The notes under the pieces were generated by a model. It had not been told where the DNA came from. It searched no databases and worked only from the letters and a program-made list of their open reading frames with translations. Made by a program: the position numbers and the translations under genes. A DNA stretch of 64,000 nucleotides from Vandiemenella viatica (lineage: Eukaryota > Arthropoda > Insecta > Orthoptera > Morabidae), in the NCBI GenBank assembly GCA_031002005.1, contig CM061921.1, positions 171,314,935-171,378,934 of the forward strand, read 5' to 3'. Shown here in pieces: positions 9,371 through 21,110 of this stretch; positions within the stretch are counted from its first letter, which is position 1; each line of letters opens with the position of its first letter.

Positions 9371-11586
9371 CCATCCCAGCTTATACTCGTATTAAAAAAA
9401 CTTCAAGAAAATTATAAGATGATTTTATTCAATTATTAGTTTAAATTTGTATTTGCCATTTCTTACAAAAAACTTAATTTTTATCTCCATATTTTTCAAC
9501 CTTTACTTTTCCCATACTCAAACCAAACAATATAAATTCCATAGAAGGCTACTCCAGCTCAAAATCAAAACAATGCCAGACAATGTATCTTTCAAACCCC
9601 CAACATCATCAATGACAACATCGTTGCATATGGCAGGCCGTAGTACCACCTGCATTGGAAACTTTAATATAACAAAATTTGCACATAGTTCTCAAATATA
9701 CCTTGTGTTACCTTACAGGAACGTTTAAAAAAATGTATCTTTATATTTAAAGATAAAAAGTATCAGATAAATGAATTTGTAATACATGTCACATACCATG
9801 CCACTGCACCACTCTGCAGTACTGATTCAAGATCTAAGATGGCACAGGACTCAGAATGCAGATATAACAATGACACTGCGAGGTCTCTTTCAAGGGGCAC
9901 CACCTTACAAATGGTAATTTTGAAGGGAAAGTACATCAAGTTAATGTCAGGGGTAAGGCAAAGCTATACATATGAATATCTGGAGCACTGCGCAGAGTAA
10001 AGGTCTGCCACCGATGGGATACTTTGAATTTCACCAGGGCAAGCACTCCATTCACAGTCAGTGGCAGCAATGGTGGAAGCAAGACCAAGAAGGATGTGGC
10101 CCGATGTGGTAAGCTGAATGAATATTACAGAATCGTCAGTGGTAAGTTCTTTACTTCTCCATTTTTACATGGTTGCTGAACATATGCCACACAGGCTGAA
10201 AGATATTTTAAGTAGCACCTCATAGGTGGGGTCACTTTTACCAAGCTGTACAACTAAATGCAACATACGGGGAGTAGACTCAGTGACACTCTGTGATAAG
10301 CTATTTAGATTAGATGAGACTGCCTTAATTCATACTGGCAGCATAATGCAGAACATGTGTGTAAACAGTGCAATAGGAAGTTATGCAGAAAATGAAAATG
10401 AGCAGTGAAGAGTGACAACTACCTTGTCTTTATTTTCTTTTTGCACAATATACAGTAACAGGTGACACTATTTTTCTAACTATCCCTACTAAACTTTTTT
10501 TGCTCAATTTATATTCTTAACTGAGGGGAAACAACAATTGTGAATCAATATGCTTATCCAAAATTTTCTGAGTGGTCTAATGAAATTTTCACACAAATCA
10601 CACAGCACAAAAATTGTAAGATCCCAGTGTAAACATAAGAAATTCGGTGTCAGGGTGACAAATTTACAACTGGTGGTTATGGAGATGTACTCCCTTGTAA
10701 TTTCTTTTTTTTTTTTTTTTTAAAAAAAAAAAGACAGAGGTTTCCAAGTAATCAGTTTCTACCAGTGTTAAATTGCACATTTCTTGCATACAGCATAGGC
10801 TGCTATGGGAAAGTATTACCAATGTCAACTTTGATAATCATTATCACAAACATCTGAAATTGAGTATGTTAGTCTTCATCTATGGGTGTGAAGGTGTTTG
10901 TGGAGTCCAATACAAGAAGCAGACAATTTACTGCAACGATGACAGGCATTCTCAAAAGGGACAGCAAAGGTTCTGCCATTTTTCCTCATCTATTCATTTT
11001 ATTGTTGCACTACCTTTTCTCATTCACAGCCTGTCAGTGATTTCCTTCAAAAAACATCGCTCCATGAAGTGTAATAAACACCATAGCATTTTGAAACCAT
11101 GGACCAGTAAACCTAGCTGATGTGCAGATTGATACATGCTAGTAAGGATTACACATGTGTGTAATGTGTTATAATTATACATAGAAATAAACTGACCACA
11201 CGAAGGAGTTTCGTATCATTTGGACATACGGTTACGACAACGACAAGTCAGCAGTGATAGAGTCCCAACGATTTAACTCACACTGTTGAATAAGTAGCAT
11301 TAGGATCACAGTGCCACCAAGCAGAGAACATGCTAACAGAAACAGTACACATTATTGAAAAGTCGCCCAAAAATGTGCTCCTGATGTGACTAAAAACCGT
11401 AAAAGCTTTTGTTAATTTGTTTGGGAATTAAATGTAGTGACCAAAGCAATCAAGATCATTCAACAAGTAAAAGGAAATTATTTTGAAACCAATTTTTAAC
11501 TAGTAAAGAAAGTGCATTAACAACCTTTCGATCCACAACGGTCACGACTCAGTTAAACAATCATTTCCTGCTCTGAAAAAACAGGA
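9371..11586. other. No gene recognised between the CR1-B copy and the LTR element
   Basis: About 2.2 kb with no recognised domain. The part at 9,800-10,150 has a more coding-like base composition on both strands, but no frame gave a family I know. A run of T followed by A occurs at about 10,707-10,731. Confidence 0.45.
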
Positions 11587-11590
11587 CAGT

Positions 11591-12248
11591 TGTGACGGGA
11601 TGTCATTTATTATAATATTTTAGTATCGAAATCATGTAAGTTTTCTAAGCTTCACTGCAGCCAGATGTCGAGTAAGCACGTCCTGTTGTTCGACTTTCTG
11701 CTGATCGACAGTTCGGGTTGCAAGCTACACGTGCAGTGCTGAGCATGCAGGCAAATACTTTTCCAGCAAGCTAGAATACATTGATCACTCTCACTTTTTG
11801 ACTGATGATCTACAAAATAACATCTAGGCCTCGGAGATAGATATTCGCTGCACCAACGTTACCATACTCTGTTAGTTGTGAACTGTAGGGCTAAGTTTCA
11901 TCCCTAGGGTCAGTATTACGGGTTACGGAATACCTCAAATCTTGTACACCATCAACTGTAGGTGATTTACGATCAATGCAGATTAAATGGGGTTTCCAGA
12001 AACATTGTTTCATTTCAAGTAGCTCATAGCTGCCCGCTCCCTCTCCTAGTTACAAGTTACCATCGATGTTCATGTTTATTTACTAGCACAAGAGAAGAAG
12101 AGGATAGGTTCAAGAGCAGAAGATACGAAGAAAGTCGGCGCAAATCATAGGGCATAGTAGGTTAACCATTTAGAACCCACGTGTCAGTCATCCTGGCACA
12201 CCCATTCAATAGTCATAGCACGATCCTATACATATAGGACCAGCAACA
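11591..12248 (+). repeat. 5' LTR
   Basis: Starts with TGTGACGGGATGTC and ends with GCAACA, and matches the 3' LTR over its full length. It is preceded by the target duplication CAGT and followed one base later by the primer binding site. The usual TG...CA ends are respected. Promoter elements should lie here, but I do not mark a start site. Confidence 0.9.
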
Positions 12249-12249
12249 C

Positions 12250-12262
12250 TGGTGTCAGAAGC
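12250..12262 (+). promoter_or_regulatory. Primer binding site, tRNA-Leu type
   Basis: TGGTGTCAGAAGC lies one base after the 5' LTR. It resembles the complement of the 3' end of an insect leucine tRNA (TGGTGTCAG...), which several gypsy-type elements use to prime minus-strand synthesis. The tRNA assignment is from memory. Confidence 0.6.
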
Positions 12263-12599
12263 TTTATTTGTGTTTGGTTAGGAGTAGGGAACAGCTCGCA
12301 GGGTTTGGTTGAGGTTAGTGTATCAGCAACAGCGAAATTTGGCAGTCAGAGGGACCTGAGTTCGAGACCCGAAGAAGAACAGTGGGGCGCTACGAGATCT
12401 TCGTGAAGGCAGCCAGGCAGGCGGTACTAGCAGCTACGGGCGACGCAGTGCGCGGGCACCTGGCAACAGTGGCGGTCAGCTCCAGACGAGTCAGCATTCC
12501 CGACGCTGATAACAGACTTAGTCCAGTGGAGGCTACAGGAGAGTTACAACGCAGTACTCCACATACATCATTAAAATAATGTAAGTCTGCAACCATCAA

Positions 12600-13650
12600 C
12601 TATGGCTATTTAGATGGGAAAGAAGTTAGTTTGCAAGACGCGGTGAATATTCTCAGTCAAAAGTTGGCGAAAGTAACCACTCAAAAAGCAACTACTAGTA
12701 AGGAAGCAAGTTCTGCAAATGCCATTATTCAGTGTCCATTAGCTTGACCAAATTTCTTTTGGGGGTAGTGCTAAGGAAGACGTAGAATTGTTTTTCCATA
12801 AATTTGACTTCCTTTTCAGATTTTTCCAGTGAACAAAAATTGAAATTGGTGAAAACTCGTCTAATTGACGAAGCGTTTAGATTCACAGTTTATGATTCAA
12901 GCTGTAAAGTGTGTTTGACATATGAATCATTTAAACAAGAATTAACTCAGAGGTTTCAGAAAAAATATACTGATAGATTTTAAGGGGAAAAGTTACGCAA
13001 TTTGCGTAGATTTCCAAATGAGAACGTGGAGAAATTTGCAGATTGTATTAAAGAGATAAGCAGTCACTTTAACTGATAAAGCTGATTATAATCTTGCATT
13101 ATTATGGGAACTTGACCAGAGAGAATTGGACTGTTATTTAAATGGATTAGGGGATGAAATTGGGGAATATGTCACACTGCAAAAATCGAAAACAATGCGG
13201 GAGGCCACTGACTAAGAGATACATTTTCAACAAGTAAAGAACAAGCCTTCAGCTGGCCATAAAAATATAAAACATGTTTTTAATGCTAAAAAAGAAATTG
13301 TTTGTTACAATTGTGGAAATAATGGACATCTCCAGAAAAATTGCTTCTTTTTACATAGTGCTAATGTTCATGTGTATGGTGGTAATTCTAATAGATTTAA
13401 CAGAGGAGGTTATAATGGATTTAATGAGCAAAACCCTAACAGAGGATTTCAGGGAGGATATTTCAATCAAATGATGTATGCAGGTAACAATGTTGAAAGA
13501 TATCATGGGGGAAATAATTATCAGTATCAAGGAAATAATGGTGGAAGATTTTTTAATGGAAATAACAGAGGGGGATTTAATGCTGCATTTTCTGGGAGAA
13601 ATGGTAATCCAGGAGGTAATTTTTCAGTATGCCAAGAGGGGGCAAGGTAA
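12600..13650 (+). pseudogene. gag: gag remnant with CCHC zinc knuckle and glycine/asparagine-rich tail
   Basis: A capsid-like region lies around 12,600-13,220 in several frames. It includes a stretch of the form EDVELFFHKFDF near 12,780 and QELTQRFQKKYTDRF near 12,940. The nucleocapsid follows: CYNCGNNGHLQKNC at about 13,300-13,345 is a classic CX2CX4HX4C zinc knuckle. The frame at 13,372-13,650 is then a tract rich in glycine, asparagine and arginine, consistent with an RNA-binding tail. Stops and frameshifts occur at several points, including an in-frame TGA near 12,747, so no complete gag protein can be made. Confidence 0.75.
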
Positions 13651-13737
13651 TGATATGAGTGCAAATGAAGCTACTAACGGAGGATTTTTCAATAAAACTA
13701 TGGGTGGTAATGCACAAAGTAATTTAAATGCTCAGGG

Positions 13738-14460
13738 GTGCGGCAATGGCACATTGATGCACCTACAACAATAAGAGAAGTGCCAATAATTGCTTTAAGG
13801 GGGAATTCAGATATAAAAGACTTAACAATTGATGTTGTAATTGAAGGTAAGAATTGTACTATGATTATTGACACCGGTGCTGAGCTTTCTCTTTTATCAC
13901 AAGCTTTATGTGGTACTGAAGAAACTGTAGTTCTATGTGTTAACCTGCAATCTTGAATATTAAGGGTAGTCCGATACGACAATGATCAAGTCTGGTGTCG
14001 ACATTCTATGTATTGTGATTGAATAAATGTGCAATGAATGCAAAAAAAAAAAAAAAAAAAACCAGCAGATTGTAAGATTACGGGTTTAACAAGAAATGAA
14101 GAAATTAAAACTTATGGTATGAGAAATATTGATATAATTATAGAAGATGAAAAATATAATGCTAAGGTGTATGTTGTTTCAACTTTGAATTCTTCTTATC
14201 ATGGTGTATTAGGCTTAAATTACTTATCAAAATATAATGCTAGCATAAACGTGGCAGAGCGTTCAATCGGTTTGAGTAAACACTCGCGTGTAGACCCACT
14301 TTTGTCGCTAAAAGACTGCAATACAGATTCATGGTCAGATGTAGTATTAGCTACCCTAAATCTACCTGTTAACTGGATCTATAAGTCTTCTGTCAAGTCT
14401 ACAGCTAAGCAGAATATTCCAAAATCTTCAGGAAAGGTTTTTTTTTAACCCATTCAGAAT
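13738..14460 (+). pseudogene. pol: pol: aspartic protease region, broken
   Basis: The frame at 13,738-13,956 contains MIIDTGAELSLLS with the active-site DTGA triad of retroviral-type proteases. The following frame (14,038-14,448) has the flap/C-terminal part, ending in a GLNYLSKYNASIN motif that corresponds to the conserved G-[LI]-[ND] segment. The two frames are separated by an A run at 14,042-14,060, an obvious place for slippage or sequencing error. Region 14,450-14,700 links protease and reverse transcriptase and contains several stops. Confidence 0.75.
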
Positions 14461-14706
14461 GATCTTACTTGTGATGAAAATTCTATTATTTTAGTTGAAT
14501 CACCAAAAGAGTCGGAATGGTTGAATTCAAATGGTTGTTATGTTAAGAGGAGTATTTGTAAAGTGTGAATAATTAATGGGGAGAAATATTTACCTGTTGC
14601 AAATTGAAAATTTTAGCGGAAGTGATGTTGACTTGTCAAAGGGTCTCCGTGTGTTCATGAAGCTCAAGCAGAATCAGATATTTGTTTTAAAAATAAGCTA
14701 AGTCAT

Positions 14707-15650
14707 TTGTCTAGTCAAGATGCAGAAGCTATTGAAAATTTGTTGCAAGAATTTAAGAATTTGTTTATTCTAAAGCCCACATTACCAGCTACAGGTTTGG
14801 TGGAGCATAGAATTCCAACTGGGGACACGAAACCTGTTTACAAAAAAGCCTACAGAATTCCACTTCATCAAAGATCATTAATTGAAGAATTTATTGATCA
14901 GCAATTAAAAGAGGAGATAATTAGGGAAAGTATTAGTCCTTGGGGATCACCAGTAATTCTTGTCCCCAAGAAATCTCAAAATGGGGAAACCAAATGCCGT
15001 TTTTGTGTAGACTACAGAGGGTTGAACAAAGTTACAATTACTGATCCTTATCCGTTACCCAACATAGCTGAAACGGTTGACTACCTAGGAAACTCTAAAT
15101 TTTTTACTACTTTGGATATGAAGAGCGGGTATCATCAAATCAAAATTTCAGAAGAAGATATTCCAAAAACTGCAATTAATCTTCCTTTTGGCCATTATGA
15201 ACATACCCGTATGGCGTTTGGCCTAAAAAAATGCGCCATCTTGTTTTCAGCGCTTTTTGGACCATTTAATGCATGGATTAAAACCTTTTACTATTTTAAT
15301 ATATCTTGATGATCTAATAATATTCTCAGAAACAATTGAAGACCATATTTTTAGGCTAAGAAATGTGTTTGAGCGCTTACAAAAACCTAATCTTAGTTTT
15401 TCACTTGAAAAATGTACTTTTGCTGCTTCAGAAATTGATTATCTTGGTCATATAATCTCTAGCGACGGAATCAAGCCACACCCTAGATTAGTAACAGCTG
15501 TAAAAGATTTTCCAGTACCCACCAATGTAAAACAATTGCAATCTTTCCTTGGTCTTGCCAACTATTACCGAAAATTTGTTTTAAATTATGCTGAAAAAGC
15601 TAGACCTCTCACCCACCTGCTAAAGAAATGAGTAAAATTTGTTTGGACAC
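14707..15650 (+). pseudogene. pol: pol: reverse transcriptase
   Basis: The frame at 14,707-15,309 has the canonical gypsy order: HRIPTGDTKPVYKKAYRIP, an ISPWGSPVILVPKK segment, CRFCVDYRGLNKVT, the FTTLDMKSGYHQI motif with its catalytic aspartate, and MAFGLKKCAILF. A frameshift near 15,260-15,300 moves the chain into the 15,257-15,631 frame, where ILIYLDDLIIFSE (catalytic YLDD) and the thumb (LGHIISSDGIKPHP, LQSFLGLANYYRKF) are found. All three catalytic aspartates survive; only the frame is lost. In the intact-family motif the stretch after FGLK is normally N-A-P, so KCAILF is altered. Confidence 0.9.
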
Positions 15651-16110
15651 CTGAATGTGATAAAGCTATGAATACATTAAAAGAAGCTCTTACTACTCCA
15701 CTGATTTTAGCATTCCCAAAATTTTCAGAACGATTTATTTTAACCGTGGATTCTTCTCAGGTGGCTGTAGGTTGCATTTTAAGTCTGAAAGTAAATTGAA
15801 TTAAAAAACCTATAGGTTTCGCTTCTAGACAATGAAATAAAGCAGAATCTAAGTATTCAACCACAGAACGGGAACTTCTTTCTGTGACTTCTGGAGTTAC
15901 TCAGTTCCGATGCTATCTTTTGGGAAAAAATTCAAAATTGTTACGGACCATTCCAGTCTTCGTTATCTATTAAACCACAAAGATCCAAACAGTCGCCTCA
16001 CTAGATGGGCATTAAAATTATATGCTTATGATTACGAAACTGAACAAAGACCAGGTAAATTATTAGGGAATGCGGATGCATTAAGTAGAATCGTTAAAGT
16101 AATTGAGAGT
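15650..16110 (+). pseudogene. pol: pol: RNase H region, broken
   Basis: After a stop at about 15,631 the RNase H part continues. FILTVDSSQVAVGCIL near 15,730-15,790 holds the first catalytic aspartate, a KPIGFASR-like stretch and TERELL (glutamate) follow near 15,870, and FKIVTDHSSLRYLL at about 15,930 holds the later aspartate. NADALSRI near 16,070 is the conserved end of the gypsy RNase H/connection. Stops lie at about 15,796 and 15,834. The enzyme would degrade the RNA strand during reverse transcription. Confidence 0.8.
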
Positions 16111-16905
16111 AAAGAAATTCCACAACTTGCTGATTTACCTATCAAACAGTCAAAGGATTCAGAGTGTAATACGTGGCGAAAACACAAATGGTTTGTTGTT
16201 CATGACTATCTTTTATACAGACGAACAAAACTTGGGGAAAGAGTTGTTGTTGTTCCAAAATCATTAAGAAAAGTAGTTTTAAAACTGTACGATTCGAGTT
16301 ATAATGCAAACACCCACTCCAGTACGGGTAACTCACCGTTTGAAATCTTGTATGGATCAGAAATGGTCTCATCATTCCTTTCATTTGAAACTACCAAAGA
16401 AATCAACAATCCAGAAGTTAGAAATCTTGCTTTCAAACTTAAAAAAATATGGGATCAAGTTAGGAAGAAAAATTTAACTGCATACTTAAAACAGGAAAAA
16501 GAGTACAATAAAAAAGCTAAACCACAAAATATTCCAGTAGGAAGTTATGTTATGTTGTCAAAACGCTTTCAGAAAAAAGGTCTTTCCAAAAAATTTAGAG
16601 TTAATTTCACATCTTCAACAGGTAACGCAATCTCTTGGTCCTGTTAATGTATGAATCAAACTTCCCCATCAAGAAATTGTTGTAAACAAGAATAGGTTAC
16701 GACCATACTTTTGGGATCCTAAAGATATAGTTCATCCGGAGAAACCCAATACCAACATCACAACACAGCCATCATCTTCTAAATTCGTTGCTCCACCTGT
16801 TAAAACCAACACTTCACATTCACATAATCTATGAAGTAACCCTTCCTTTAAGCCAGATATTCCATCACAAAAAACTGCAAACTATAGCCTCAGGCCAAGA
16901 AAGTA
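16110..16905 (+). pseudogene. pol: pol: integrase remnant lacking zinc finger and catalytic core
   Basis: The open frame 15,910-16,647 passes from the pre-integrase linker (YLLYRRTKLGERVVVVPKS, about 16,208-16,264) through KVVLKLYDSS straight to NTHSSTGNSPFEILYG near 16,310-16,357. In related elements the first segment is followed by the HHCC zinc finger and the DDE core, and the NxxxHSSTGxSPFE motif comes only after the core. About 150-190 residues are therefore missing, yet the frame is kept across the junction. A basic C-terminal domain (VGSYVMLSKRFQKKGLS) follows. The polyprotein ends with NYSLRPRK at about 16,880-16,905, in a shifted frame. Confidence 0.8.
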
Positions 16906-17808
16906 AGCTCCTTCTATTTCATAATGTAATTCAAAAATCTTATTTTATGTCTATGTACTTTTTAACTCTCAAAATTTATTTTGTCTTGAAGTAGTGGAGG
17001 CTGGAAATGAACTAAGAACCATCAAGTTGCATATTTCTTTATGGATATCAATCTTTTTCATTTTTTATTGCGATTTTAAATATAATTGCAGACAGAGTTG
17101 ATGATTTCAGGCTTATTAGCAACTCTGTTGGCAATCATTAGAATTATTTCAAGCACAATACTGCTGTAGTTATATTTCCTATAGCCTCGAGCGGCCGGTC
17201 GGGCTCTCTTCCTACGCAAGCAATCTAAGATAAGACACCCATCAGCGGATTCTACGGCCGAGTGTACAGACAGAAGGCTTTCAAAGCTAACGCATCCATC
17301 CAAGTAACATTCAATGTGTTAGTGAAACAGTTCTTTTTTTTTTCAGGGACAATATTATTATTATTTTTAGTAATACATTCAGCATTTTGTTATTTTATTG
17401 TTGTTTTTGTTAACAACTATGAAAGACTTGGGTAACTTTCATCATTTGTTCTAGATACTAGATTCAAGGGACTTATTGTTTTGTTCTAGAGTTATCACAC
17501 TCCTATTTTTTTAATGCACACAATTCTGTATATTTTTTTATTTTTTGTTTGAATGTAGGGTTTATGAGAAATATTTTGTAGAGACACGGGATTATTATAA
17601 GTTAGAAGTCTACTAGTTAAGGGAATAATTTTCATTATTATCTTTATTTTTTTTGGGGGAAGTTCAACAAGTTTTTTATTAGATTTATTTTGTTACACAC
17701 ATTTTTGCTATCTTTGTTGTTTCATTACGTCCAATTATTGGAAGTTCAGTATCTGAGAAATGGAGTAGTTTTTTCATGAGAAGATGATATTTTAGCCATT
17801 ACTAATCA
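16906..17808. other. pol-env spacer of the LTR element
   Basis: AT-rich with one short GC-rich island at about 17,180-17,270. No protein is recognised. The N-terminal end of env or a splice acceptor for a sub-genomic env RNA would be expected here, but I could not define one. Confidence 0.4.
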
Positions 17809-19444
17809 TTGGTCAGTCATTCTTGTTACGATCTACAAGCTTTGAGAGATGAAAGCATACACCTTAATAGTATTTTCAATGATTTAGATACAATTCTTAA
17901 GGCAAACAATTCTTACGGCAGTTTAATTCTAGAGTCAATTTCTTCAAATCTCAAAGAAGAAGAATTATTGCCGCATAAACCAATTAGAAGTAAGTATTCT
18001 TGGTTCGACCTTGGTGGTAAAACCCTAAAAACTATATTTGGAGTCCTCGATTCTGATGATTTATTACAAATTCAAGCTAGATTACAAACCTTAGAATCTA
18101 CTGATCAGGATTTTCAACTTGGCATTAATTCTCAATTAATTCTCATCCAAAATTTGGAAAACGCAGTTTCAAACCATTCTGCAGCAATCAAATCCCTGGC
18201 TAATGCTTTCATTTCACAAACTGAGGAGATACAGGCAGTACTAACACACAGTATTCATAATATTGAAAATATTTTGCAATATCAAGTATTCAGTATTCAC
18301 ACTTTACAAGAACTTATAGTTGGATTGACACATATGCGAATAGAATTAATTAAGCTAAGAATTGCCTTACTTCAAGGTTCACATGGTAAATTAAGTGACA
18401 TTCTTTTAAGCCCTAAACTTTATTTTGGAAGTATCTACATTTCATTCAGAATCAATTAGATGCCATCTCATTCATGATTGTTCCTTGCACAGAACAAAAT
18501 TTATATATTTATTACCAGTTATCGAAAGTCAATATAGTTTTAATGGGGGATAATTTAAGATTAATTGTTAACATTCCTTTCGGAACAATAGATTCAGTGC
18601 TAGAACATTATAATATTCATACATTTCCTGTTTTTTGGAATGAAACAGAAAAGCATGTAAGATGGGTTATGCAGGACACACTTTTACTCAGCAGAGATCA
18701 TAAAATGTACAAAACTTTCAACAACGATGAGTTACATATTTGTGAATTAAATGTTCTTACAATTTGTCCAGTAATGACTTTACATGATGTGCGAGTCCAT
18801 ACTTGTGAAATTGATATGTTGTTTTCTGGACAATTTTTCAAATCATGCGAGAGAATTTTTTACATTAACTAAACCATATTTCTCTAAGATGCATACCAAC
18901 TGGATATTTTCATTACCATCTCCATATACTATTACAGCAACTTGTAAATCAGCAGATCGAACAAAACCAGATATTCATAAAATGTTATTAGAAGGATCCG
19001 GTTTACTTGTTAATGCAACCAACTATCAAATTTCAAGAACAGATTTTACAATACCAGCAACTCATATCACTCATATTCACTATTCACTATTCATTATCTT
19101 ATCCAAACTATTTTTTACCTACTTTTACTTATGAAATTTATCATGATACCGAATTAGTTAATTTAAATGTAACCCATCACTTACCTCTCAAAGATGAGGT
19201 GCATAAATATTTACAAAACGTTCAAGATTCTGTAAAACTTAATCACATTGTCACTCACCTAAGATCTCAAATTCACTCCACAGCACACCAAACAATTGTC
19301 ATTACTTCCATAAGTGTCTCCACAATCATTGGTATTCTAGCTATTTCTACTATTATGTTTTTTATATGTAGACGCCAGATTAATAAGATGTTTCACAAAC
19401 ATTCCATTATGGGCAATACAATTCCAACAGGCAGTCAATTCTAA
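17809..19444 (+). pseudogene. env: env-like fusion glycoprotein remnant (baculovirus F-like)
   Basis: Four overlapping frames (17,809-18,459; 18,474-18,872; 18,784-19,134; 19,007-19,444) together cover a membrane glycoprotein of the type shared by insect errantiviruses and baculovirus F proteins. In the first frame a basic stretch (about 17,980-17,996) precedes a hydrophobic glycine/phenylalanine segment at about 18,000-18,050, the position of cleavage site and fusion peptide. A heptad-like region follows. The cysteine-containing ectodomain spans the middle frames. The last frame has a transmembrane segment at about 19,297-19,370 and a short basic tail. At least three frameshifts separate the pieces, so no complete protein can be produced. 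Confidence 0.8.
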
Positions 19445-19795
19445 TGGGGAAACACCCAGAACACATGATTAATGTATTCTCAACTTTTCATTATTATTCC
19501 TTTTGCATATCTTATCATTATTTTTATTTGATTTTATGAGTATTCATATCTTTGATATTTCTTTTTTTTTGTTTGTTGTTTTTTTTTGCCAAGATTCTAT
19601 TTATGTTTATGAATGCATATTTAAGACGAGGTATTCCGTAACACGTTAGCATGCATATATTGATCTCTACTTATCATCAGTTCCATTTGCACAATTTGTC
19701 AATATATATTTTTTTTTTACTGTACACTGTGGTGCCAAATTTTGATAGTGTTTGATGTTATTCCCGCGCTCCGGGAGTAGCACGTTTTTTCAACA

Positions 19796-19805
19796 CCGGG
19801 GGATA
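19796..19805 (+). promoter_or_regulatory. Polypurine tract, short
   Basis: CCGGGGGATA directly precedes the 3' LTR. A G-rich purine run at this place primes plus-strand synthesis in LTR elements. It is short and interrupted, so the call rests mainly on position. Confidence 0.5.
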
Positions 19806-20466
19806 TGTGACGGGACGTCATTTTTTATAATATTTTAGTATCAAAATCATGTAAGTTTTCTAAGTTTCACTGCAGCCAGACATCGAGTAAGCACGTCCTG
19901 TTGTTCGACTTTCTGCCGATCGACAGTTCGGGTTGCAAGCTACACGTGCAGTGCTGAGCATGCAAGCAAATACTTTTCCAGCAAGCTAGAATACATTGAT
20001 CACTCTCACTTCTTGACTGACGATCTACAAAATAACATCTAGGCCTTAGAGATAGATATTCACTGCACCAACCTTACCATACTCTGTTAGTTGTGAACTG
20101 TAGGGCTGTTTCATCCCTAGGGTCAGTATTACAGGTTACGGAATACCTCAAATCTTGTACATCAACTGTAGGTGATTTATGGTTAGTGCAGATTAAATGG
20201 GGTTTCCAGAAACATTGTTTCATTTCAAGTAGCTCATAGCTGCCCGCTCCCTCACCTAGTTACCCTCGATGTTAATGTTTATTTACTAGCACAAGAGAAG
20301 AAGAGGATAGGTTCATGAGAGAAGAGTTCAAGAGCAGAAGATACGAAGAAAGTCGGCGCAGGTCACAGGGCATCGTAGGTTAACCATTTAGAACCCACGT
20401 GTCAGTCATCCTGGCACACCCATTCAATAGTGATAGCACGATCCTATAAATATAGGACCAGCAACA
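19806..20466 (+). repeat. 3' LTR
   Basis: Matches the 5' LTR from TGTGACGGG to GCAACA and is followed by the target duplication CAGT (20,467-20,470). Relative to the 5' copy it carries an extra TGAGAGAAGAGTTC-like insertion near 20,312 and lacks a few bases near 20,108, 20,160 and 20,265. Scattered substitutions are mostly transitions, some at CG sites. Confidence 0.9.
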
Positions 20467-20470
20467 CAGT

Positions 20471-20934
20471 AATGTACAATGCAAAGTGGCAGAAGGAAGT
20501 AAAGCAATTAAAATTACAAAGGCATAATCAGAGTATCGATGATGCTCAATCTGTAGGAATATTTTTAAGCAGTGCTGCATTAGACATAGGAACAAGGATG
20601 ATTCCTTAAACTTCTAGCTTACCTGTACCAACATAATTAAGGCAGTGTCAATATTCCAGATAATCAACATTACTTCAGGATTGGGTACAAGAAATAGCAG
20701 TCCAGGTTATTCTACCCAGCTGTAACAGCTTTTTTTTATCAGCTGAGGAGGTGTGCACAATCATCACAATATCATAAGCTGGGTCCAAGATGGGCTGCCC
20801 ACTTCAAGGTGTTTAGATAAGGAACAATGGCTTGTGAGTCAACCACGACAGGTGGGGGGAAAAAAGAGAGTGGATCCCTCCCACCATATCCCTAGCACAG
20901 TCTCTCTCTTTTTTGGCTTCTGCAATAATGCCTC
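20471..20934. other. No gene recognised
   Basis: Spacer after the LTR element; no conserved frame or repeat recognised. Confidence 0.45.
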
Positions 20935-21110
20935 ATCAACATCTAGGTCATTAGAGGTGGGAAAGGACTAGGGATGAGGAATTGAAAGGAATTTAGGAAA
21001 TGACAGAAAAATTAAATCGGATGCCTGGAAGTGGATCAAACCCATGTAATCCTGAATGTGAGATCAGAGTGTTACCATTCTCCTACTACATTCAGTGCCC
21101 ACTGCACAGT
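20935..21110 (-). mobile_element. tRNA-derived SINE, family C, highly diverged copy
   Basis: The plus strand reads CATCTAGGTCATTAGAGGTGG, then GGGATGAGGAATTGAAAGG, and later GGATGCCTGGAAG and GGATCAAACCC. These are in the same order as the well-preserved family C copy at 32,912-33,159. The box B is degenerate. The pol III transcript would run on the minus strand. Confidence 0.55.

Larger units (their letters stand above)
11591..20466 (+). mobile_element. Errantivirus-like (gypsy-type) LTR retrotransposon with env remnant, complete but inactivated
   Basis: Two long terminal repeats (11,591-12,248 and 19,806-20,466) begin TGTGACGGG and end GCAACA. They are flanked by the 4-bp duplication CAGT at 11,587-11,590 and 20,467-20,470. 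The internal order is primer binding site, gag with a zinc knuckle, protease, reverse transcriptase, RNase H, integrase remnant, then an env-like region, as in insect errantiviruses and related env-bearing gypsy elements. Every gene is broken by stops or frameshifts and the integrase core is deleted. By eye the two LTRs differ at about 27 substituted positions plus a few indels, including a roughly 13-15-bp insertion in the 3' copy, so the insertion is not recent. Confidence 0.9.

Noticed and set aside
9800..10150. Stretch with coding-like composition, for example a frame reading FTVSGSNGGSKTKKDV near 10,045
   Set aside because: I could not match it to a family; both strands are open in parts and no splice sites or start fit convincingly.
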